From NCBI RefSeq assembly GCF_019823065.1, contig NZ_CP081966.1, forward strand, positions 3,565,501-3,629,500: 64,000 bases of DNA, given 5' to 3'. The DNA comes from Pseudomonas mosselii. Lineage in GTDB: Bacteria > Pseudomonadota > Gammaproteobacteria > Pseudomonadales > Pseudomonadaceae. The stretch's first letter is position 1. Each line of letters begins with the position of its first letter. Below the pieces are notes generated by a model that was given only the letters and a program-made list of their open reading frames with translations, ran no database searches and had not been told where the DNA came from. Shown here piece after piece: positions 55,512-64,000 of the stretch. The position numbers and the translations under genes are program-made.

Positions 55512-55950
55512 CAGTTATTTACCCCGTGCTTCTTTTTATCCAAGGAAAAACTGTGAAACCCCGATGGTTATCGGTCTCACCTGTACATCAGTGCTACTGC
55601 GGGCAGGGAGGTGTGCGCGAGCACACGCAGGCCATCCGTGGCGGCCTGCTTACGCGGCCAGAGGCAACCCTCTGGACGAACTGAACCATGCTGGGGACGG
55701 ACGAGAGGCGTCCGGCCAGGCGAAAGGAAGGTGCGGGGCAAACCCCGACGGCAAAGCAGCGATGTTGTGATTATTCATGGCGCTGGTACGTGCTGTGTTG
55801 GCTATATCTGACACGTAATGTAAAAATGTCGAACACATAGAGCCATGCACAGCGGCATGAAAAACGCACTGCACTGTACAGGCCGCCGATGCAATACACC
55901 CGCGATACCCCTGCAGGCGCCTGGCGCCGCGCACACCTGAAGGCCCCCGA
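55512..55950. other. 439-bp divergent control region between the permease and MocR-type genes
   Basis: Contains an AT-rich stretch (about 55765-55865) likely to hold promoters, and scattered short inverted repeats such as AGAGG..CCTCT near 55659-55673. No convincing direct-repeat MocR operator was picked out by eye. Short open frames here have no recognisable product. Confidence 0.5.
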
Positions 55951-57369
55951 ATGCTCCAGCTCCATCCGGACTCCTCCACCCCGCTGGTCAACCAGATCAT
56001 CGACGGACTGCGCGCGCTGATCGACGACCAGACGCTCAAGCCCGGGGCCAAGGTCCCGTCGATCCGGGCGTTCGCCTCGACCTACTCGGTGAGCACCTTC
56101 ACCGTGGTCGAGGCCTACGACCGGCTGGTGGCCCAGGGCTTGCTGGTAAGCAAGGGCAATGCGGGGTTCTTCGTCAATCGTGCGGCGAACGAGCTACTGG
56201 AAAAGCACAACGTCGAGGTCGACACCAGTCGCCCCACCTTCAATTCCGAGTGGTACCTGCAGCAGATCTTCGAGATCCGTCAGTTGCCGTTCAAGCCCGG
56301 TTGCGGCTGGCTGCCCAACGACTGGATGTACGAGGAAGGCCTGCGTCGCGGCCTGCGCCAGGTCGCCGGCAGCCCGCTGGAGCTGTCCGGCTACGGCGAC
56401 CCCCTGGGCCTGCCGGAGCTGCGCGCGCTGACCGCGCAGAACCTGCAGCAGGAACTGTCGATCGTCGCCAACCCGGCGCAGCTGATGCTCACCCACGGCG
56501 CCAGCCAGGCTCTGGACCTGGCCGTGCGCACCTTGGTGCGCCCCGGCGACGTGGTGCTGGTGGACGACCCCGGCTACCCCAACCTGATGAGCATCCTGCG
56601 CACCCAGGGCGCCACCCTGGTGGGTGTGCCGCGTACCCCGGCGGGCTACGACCTCGACCAGCTCGAGCGCCTGTTGGCCCACCACCGCCCCACGGCGTTC
56701 TTCACCCAGCCGCACCTGCACAGCCCGACCTGCTCGCGCACCCCGCTGGCGCAACTGCACCGCCTGCTGCAACTGGCCAGCCAGCATGGCTTCCGGCTGG
56801 TGGAGAACAACCTCTACGCCGACATGATCGCCGACCCGCTGCCGTGCCTGGCCAGCCTCGACCACCTGCAGCAGGTGGTGTACGTGGGCAGCTACTCGAA
56901 AAGCATCTCGCCCAACGTGCGGGTCGGCTACCTACTGGCGAACCCCGAACTGACCCAGCAACTGCTGCACCTGAAGATGCGCTCAGGCCTGACCACCTCG
57001 CAGGTGATGGAGCGGGTGGTGTACGCCGCAATCATCGACGGTCGCTGGCGCAAACACCTCAAGCGCCTGCGCCAGCGCTTGGCCGAGGCGCATCAGGAAG
57101 TGGGGAGGCACCTGCACCGGCTGGGCTTCGAGCTGTTCATCGAATCGGACGAGGGGATGTATATCTGGACCCGCCATCCGGCGATCCCCGACAGCGCCGC
57201 GCTGCTGGACGATGCCCTGGAGAAAGGCATCATGCTCGGGCCCGGACAGCTATTCATGGTAGATGCCAAGGCCACCGGGTGGATGCGCTTCAATGTGGCG
57301 TTCAGCACCGATCCGGCGATGTGGGAGTTGTTGGAGAAGGTGCTGGTGAAGCATGTGCGCCGAGGTTGA
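55951..57369 (+). CDS. MocR/PdxR-type regulator (GntR HTH fused to aminotransferase-like domain)
   Basis: Fusion of 472 residues: GntR winged HTH (about 1-70; QIIDGLRALIDDQTLKPGAKVPSIRAFASTYSVSTFTVVEAYDRLVAQGLL) and a fold-type I aminotransferase-like domain (about 120-465). The latter has THGASQALDLAVRTLVRPGDVVLVDDPGYPNLM and the PLP-binding Lys in GSYSKSISPNVRVGYLL. Such regulators (GabR, PdxR, TauR) sense amino compounds through PLP. Opposite the APC permease gene, it most likely controls uptake or use of that substrate. Confidence 0.93.
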   Translation: MLQLHPDSSTPLVNQIIDGLRALIDDQTLKPGAKVPSIRAFASTYSVSTFTVVEAYDRLVAQGLLVSKGNAGFFVNRAANELLEKHNVEVDTSRPTFNSEWYLQQIFEIRQLPFKPGCGWLPNDWMYEEGLRRGLRQVAGSPLELSGYGDPLGLPELRALTAQNLQQELSIVANPAQLMLTHGASQALDLAVRTLVRPGDVVLVDDPGYPNLMSILRTQGATLVGVPRTPAGYDLDQLERLLAHHRPTAFFTQPHLHSPTCSRTPLAQLHRLLQLASQHGFRLVENNLYADMIADPLPCLASLDHLQQVVYVGSYSKSISPNVRVGYLLANPELTQQLLHLKMRSGLTTSQVMERVVYAAIIDGRWRKHLKRLRQRLAEAHQEVGRHLHRLGFELFIESDEGMYIWTRHPAIPDSAALLDDALEKGIMLGPGQLFMVDAKATGWMRFNVAFSTDPAMWELLEKVLVKHVRRG

Positions 57370-57486
57370 AATGGATACTTCTCGTAAGCGCAGGATAACG
57401 ATTTCCCAACAAGTATTGGGATGTTCGGCATGGACCGGAAAAAGCCGACAGTCTGTCAGGACCTAGCCCATGCCGAAAAGAGATTT

Positions 57487-58683
57487 TTAAGGCTTAATAT
57501 ACCAATACCTATCTGGTGGTATCCCCACCGACTCGAGGCCAGATCGCTTGTTCGGTGGAGTAGTTCCACGTACAAGATAATGCATGTCCGAGATAATCGT
57601 TCTTGCGTCACCAAAATACGAGTGCCCCACCAAGTCAGTGTCCACGCTGGACGCATCTATCGTGTCCATCCCATCTAGGACGACAATCCCTTTGCCTGAC
57701 TCACCCGCTCGCGAATACCCATGAATCATCTTTGACGCCATGAGCGCCTTGTCATTCGACGATGCATATAAGGTAAAGCTCCTGCCTGGCGAGACCAGTT
57801 TAGGAGCGATGTCACGTTTGAAAACTTCTGCATCTATATCTGGTGCTGCCAGAATAATCCCTCTGACCTTTTGTGCCAGTTCCGGACGTTCGGAGCTCAA
57901 AGCAGCGAGTGCGCGAGTCAACCCTCGTGTTCCCATGCTGTGGGCAACCAGGTAGATATGCGTCGCACTTGTTTTCTCCATGAAATCTCTGAGGAAATTT
58001 TTAATATCAAGCTCCGCCCACTCGATATTTCTCTCATCCACAGTATATGCCTTGTATTTAGCCCTGGAAGGCCAACTGAAGAATGCCGAAACCCCCGAAA
58101 ATTGCAGGTCATCAGCCATCTGAGCGGTACGTCTGGCCGCTTCCTCGAATGACACATTGTAGCCATGCACAAAAATCAAAGCTGATCGCTCAGTACCCCG
58201 TTCAATTTCGCTGGTAACACCCTCGAAAAAGGTATTTGTCGACTCCCGCTGAGAGTACAACATGACAACATGTTTTTCCGGATCCTCAGTAAACTCCCAC
58301 TTCAACCAAGAAGGCGACTCCAATTCACCGATTTTGTGAATTGAGGGGATGCTGACATAGCAGGAGCCGTAGCTCATGGCGCCAGGTTCTCCACCGTAAA
58401 TCTCATCGGAGGTATTGGCGAGCGCTCGTCTGTCGGTGGCGTAACGGACACGAACCACTTTGTATTTTGCCGGCTGGAAACTTTTTGTGAAACCAGCCAC
58501 CGCTCCGGCCACGTACATGGCGCCATCTTTATCATTACCTGCGGCAAGAATGGTTTGGGACAGAACGGCGCCCAGAGGTGGGTAGCTTTTCCGAGGTTCA
58601 TGCTCCCAGGTAGCAGTTTGACAACCGATCAGACCGATTGCCCAGACTGCCATCGCTCCGACTTTAAAAATCCTGCATGCCAT
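57487..58683 (-). CDS. DUF900 alpha/beta hydrolase, predicted lipoprotein
   Basis: Protein of 398 residues with a lipobox (VWAIGLIGC, Cys at residue 21) for export and lipid attachment. The DUF900 hydrolase core shows ALIFVHGYNVSFEEAARRTAQMADDL, SAFFSWPSRAKYKAYTVDERN, nucleophile Ser in LVAHSMGTRGLTRAL, acid in ILAAPDIDAEVF and catalytic His in VGHSYFGDART. Substrate unknown. Codon use and base composition are clearly more AT-rich than in neighbours, suggesting recent acquisition. Start at 58683 gives the lipobox; the gene stands alone. Confidence 0.85.
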   Translation of the reverse strand: MACRIFKVGAMAVWAIGLIGCQTATWEHEPRKSYPPLGAVLSQTILAAGNDKDGAMYVAGAVAGFTKSFQPAKYKVVRVRYATDRRALANTSDEIYGGEPGAMSYGSCYVSIPSIHKIGELESPSWLKWEFTEDPEKHVVMLYSQRESTNTFFEGVTSEIERGTERSALIFVHGYNVSFEEAARRTAQMADDLQFSGVSAFFSWPSRAKYKAYTVDERNIEWAELDIKNFLRDFMEKTSATHIYLVAHSMGTRGLTRALAALSSERPELAQKVRGIILAAPDIDAEVFKRDIAPKLVSPGRSFTLYASSNDKALMASKMIHGYSRAGESGKGIVVLDGMDTIDASSVDTDLVGHSYFGDARTIISDMHYLVRGTTPPNKRSGLESVGIPPDRYWYIKP

Positions 58684-58881
58684 CCACTACTCCTTCAGCC
58701 CATAAACCTTCCCCATTGGCGATATGACACAGATTTTTCGCGACATTCTCACGTATTCAAGCCGCTTTTGGTACTCCGTGCCACCGTAGTGCTCACACCA
58801 CCTGAGGGTGGCAACATCATTATTGCGGGAATGGATAGACTTGCACCATGGATCACAATGACGTAGGGCAAGCGCTCAACT

Positions 58882-59019
58882 TTACAGGTCATCCAGCCCA
58901 ACCGGGATACCTTTCTCTCCCGCGCGGGCCTTGACCAATGCCACCAGCTCGATGTCTTCCAGTCGTTCCATCATCGCCTCGTAAAGTTCAGCAGTTACGT
59001 CGGCAAAGATGTTCTGCAT
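58882..59019 (-). pseudogene. Truncated antitoxin-like fragment (Phd/YefM/StbD C-terminal part)
   Basis: A 45-residue frame MQNIFADVTAELYEAMMERL..., continuing EDIELVALVKARAGEKGIPVGLDDL. This looks like the C-terminal half of type II antitoxins of the StbD/prevent-host-death group (pattern YEAxxERLEDxELxxxxxxRxGxxxxxVxLDDL). The N-terminal DNA-binding part is missing and not found upstream in any frame. Downstream, in another frame, RLPYVIVIHGAS faintly recalls the end of a RelE/ParE toxin. It may be a decayed toxin-antitoxin pair. No family search was possible. Confidence 0.5.
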
Positions 59020-59084
59020 AATGATATGCCCTCATTCAAGCGCCATATTTTGATCATCATTCAGGTATTTTCAAGCAAGCTCAC

Positions 59085-59825
59085 CTAGAGAGAATGCGAA
59101 ACACCCGCGGTTCTGGCCCGCCCCAGCCACGCATAAGCCAGCGCCAGCCCCCCCAGCACCAGTCCGGCAAACACCGCCACCACCACCTGGCTGTAGCGCG
59201 CCAGCAGCGCCGGGAACCCCACCACTTCACGGGTCACCTGGATATCAGCGCTGCCGTCGGCATCGCGAATGCTGATCCCGCCCTGACGGATCTGCGAATA
59301 ATCGGCATCGAAGTACACCCAGACCTTGCTTTCGCTCACCCCGTCGATGGCCGGCAGGTCGATGCTGCTGGTGGGCGTCGGCACCAGCGTGTCGTTGCCG
59401 GCGGCGTCACGCACCTGCACCAGGCCCTTGGCCGGCAAGCGGATGTGCACGGCCTTGAGCGGCACCTGCGCGGGGTTGTACAGCTCGATAAGCAGGCCGG
59501 TGCGGTGATCCACCAACCCGGCCTCGAACGGCCTGGCGAACAGGTGCAGGTACGGAGCCTGGGCCAGGTCGACCAGCTTGTCGATCTGCGGATGGCTGAG
59601 GGCGCCGGCGCCGATGTCGCTGATCTGCGAGTGCAACCGCTCATACTTGAGCAGGTCGTTGGCCTGGCTGATGCGCTCGCTGAACTGGCCCGGGTAGGTG
59701 AGATGGGCATAGGTCAGGCGTGCCTGCAGGCGGTCGTCATCGCGCAGCACCGCATAGAGCATGGCGGCGACGGCGACCAGGGCGAGCAGCCCCACCAGGG
59801 ATTTACCGACTTTTTCCCAATTCAC
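59085..59825 (-). CDS. Membrane-anchored protein of unknown function
   Basis: Protein of 246 residues with one N-terminal helix (VGKSLVGLLALVAVAAMLYAVLR) and one C-terminal helix (YSQVVVAVFAGLVLGGLALAYAWL) and a periplasmic beta-rich middle (about 80-200; GLLIELYNPAQVPLKAVHIRLPAKGLVQVRDAAG). The GTG at 59825 is chosen because AAGGAA lies 7 nt before it and it gives a positively charged start MNWEKVGKS; the ATG at 59900 would add an unlikely tail. I do not recognise a named family. It is the first typical high-GC gene after the AT-rich stretch. Confidence 0.75.
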   Translation of the reverse strand: MNWEKVGKSLVGLLALVAVAAMLYAVLRDDDRLQARLTYAHLTYPGQFSERISQANDLLKYERLHSQISDIGAGALSHPQIDKLVDLAQAPYLHLFARPFEAGLVDHRTGLLIELYNPAQVPLKAVHIRLPAKGLVQVRDAAGNDTLVPTPTSSIDLPAIDGVSESKVWVYFDADYSQIRQGGISIRDADGSADIQVTREVVGFPALLARYSQVVVAVFAGLVLGGLALAYAWLGRARTAGVSHSL

Positions 59826-59977
59826 CTGAGGGTTCCTTGTTTTACGGGCGTGTCGAGAGGCAAGGCAGGCAAGGGTGCCAAGAACACCGGATTCGGGCAA
59901 GGGTTGGCTGCCTGAGGTGAAGCGGTCTTGCGTGATAGTCGGAATGTACGCTCCTTCAGAGGTGGTGTTCAGCTTGA

Positions 59978-60724
59978 TCAGCCCCGCGCCAGCAACCCCG
60001 GCACCGCCACGGCCAGCATCGCCACCCCGGACAAGGTCAGCAGCCCCAGCACGATCCGGCGAAACGCCCGCTCACTGATCCCCAGGTACAGCCGCGTGCC
60101 CAGCAGCGTCGGCACTGCCATCGCCAACACCACCACCGCGAACGCCGGCAGCAGCGCCGGGGTCACCAACCCGCTGCCCAGGTAGGTGAGCATGGTCACC
60201 GCCAGCATCGACAAGTTGAAGTTCTGGATCACCGCCCGCTGGGTATCGCGCTCGAACCCGCGCAGGGTGCACCAGAGCGTCGGCACGGTGCCGGTAAAGC
60301 CGCCGATGCCGCCCAGCACCCCGCCGACCATGCCCACCGCGCCATCGGCCAGGCGCCCGCCCTGCAGACGCGGCAGGCGCGGCGCCAGCAACATCAGTGG
60401 GCACCACACCACCAACAGCGTGCCGAACACCGCCTTGAACCACAGCATGTCCAGGTAAGGCAGCACCCACACACCCAGCGGAATCCCCACCAGGCCACCA
60501 AGCACAAAGGGCCACAACAGCGACCAGCTGAAGCCCCGGCGCACGCTGAACACCGCGATCAACTGCCCGGTAAGGCTGCCGAATACCGTCAGCACCGCCG
60601 CCACCTTCGGTTCCAGCCCCCAGGCCCAGAACGACATGGCCACCATGCCGAAGGCAAAGCCTGACAAGCCTTGGACGAACCCGGCGACGATGGCGCCAAG
60701 GGCGATAAGGTAAAGCGGATCCAT
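59978..60724 (-). CDS. TauE/SafE family sulfite/anion exporter
   Basis: Inner-membrane protein of 248 residues with seven or eight helices. TauE/SafE marks: AIVAGFVQGLSGFAFGMVAMSFWAWGLEPKVAAVLTVFGSLTG at the first repeat and GMVGGVLGGIGGFTGTVPTLWCTLRGFERDTQRAVIQNFNL in the second. Members export or import sulfite, sulfoacetate or other organic anions; the solute here is unknown. Start at 60724 has GGGAG 6 nt upstream; an open frame further upstream is not coding. Confidence 0.88.
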   Translation of the reverse strand: MDPLYLIALGAIVAGFVQGLSGFAFGMVAMSFWAWGLEPKVAAVLTVFGSLTGQLIAVFSVRRGFSWSLLWPFVLGGLVGIPLGVWVLPYLDMLWFKAVFGTLLVVWCPLMLLAPRLPRLQGGRLADGAVGMVGGVLGGIGGFTGTVPTLWCTLRGFERDTQRAVIQNFNLSMLAVTMLTYLGSGLVTPALLPAFAVVVLAMAVPTLLGTRLYLGISERAFRRIVLGLLTLSGVAMLAVAVPGLLARG

Positions 60725-60969
60725 GTGGGCTCCCGGTGACGATCGAAGGCATCGGGTGGGCAGCATTCCCCACCCAGCAGTGGGTGTCCAGCCCCAGGTT
60801 TGCGGCAATACCTTTAGCGTTTCTCGCCCTCACTCTCAGCAACATCTTGAAACAACTGGCGTTTGGCCATTTGCCGTTTGGCACAGCCGTTGCTGTGCCC
60901 TGTTCAAGGCACTTCGTCGCTCTTCGAGTGGCAACAGATGCCGGTCTGCACAACACGGGGCATACGGCA

Positions 60970-64000
<3,031 letters not shown>

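Overview
The window is GC-rich chromosomal DNA. Its gene content, its REP/REPIN repeats and its dense operon packing point to a Pseudomonas of the P. putida group. Characteristic content includes a quinate/shikimate catabolic module with the fused QuiC dehydratase, a eukaryotic-type L-DOPA/aromatic amino acid decarboxylase, an OprD-family porin, a McoA-like multicopper oxidase, a DING/PstS-like phosphate protein beside a giant TPS exoprotein, and an IS110-family element.

Layout. 1-4.8 kb: RND efflux operon (small membrane protein, adaptor, permease cut by the window edge) and a SotB-type MFS exporter, all on the minus strand. 5-7.5 kb: a beta-propeller-like protein of unknown role and a TerC/Alx membrane protein. 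7.6-21.5 kb: a 4163-residue filamentous-haemagglutinin-like exoprotein (PdtA-like) and a phosphate-binding DING/PstS-like protein. 21.8-23.4 kb: malate:quinone oxidoreductase. 23.6-34.7 kb: quinate/shikimate region with aroQ, an AroE paralogue with an NAD-type pocket, a polar amino-acid-type ABC transporter and its FadR-type regulator, a TetR regulator, quiC, a shikimate-type MHS symporter and an OprD porin. 34.9-49.4 kb: a DUF2790 protein, a diguanylate cyclase, regulators with EamA exporter, YghU, an amidase, a serine-dehydratase-like enzyme, the DOPA decarboxylase, YebC, and an FAD oxidoreductase with an OPA-type transporter. 50.5-52.8 kb: a repeat block with IS110. 52.8-64 kb: DUF2784, Tam, an amino-acid permease facing a MocR regulator, an AT-richer islet, TauE, and a multicopper oxidase running off the edge.

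Most striking region. At 50.5-52.7 kb a large imperfect inverted repeat with a REPIN at its centre has one arm split by an IS110/IS1111-type element (51273-52624). The 253-bp non-coding end downstream of its recombinase gene can fold into a stem with a large internal loop. That loop carries two short segments, ACGACCAA and TACTTTG, which match the two sides of the actual insertion site on opposite strands. A third segment, ATAGATT, matches the element end plus the presumed TT core. This is what a bridge RNA (seekRNA) that chose this site should look like, and it can be read directly from the sequence.

How genes work together. Quinate/shikimate would enter through the OprD porin and the MHS symporter, be oxidised and dehydrated by the AroE paralogue and AroQ, and be converted by QuiC to protocatechuate. 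A 23-bp palindrome lies between quiC and the divergent symporter. The TetR gene downstream of quiC on the same strand is the likeliest regulator in the window. The PdtA-like exoprotein and the phosphate-binding protein resemble the phosphate-starvation locus of P. aeruginosa, but no TpsB secretion partner lies in this window.
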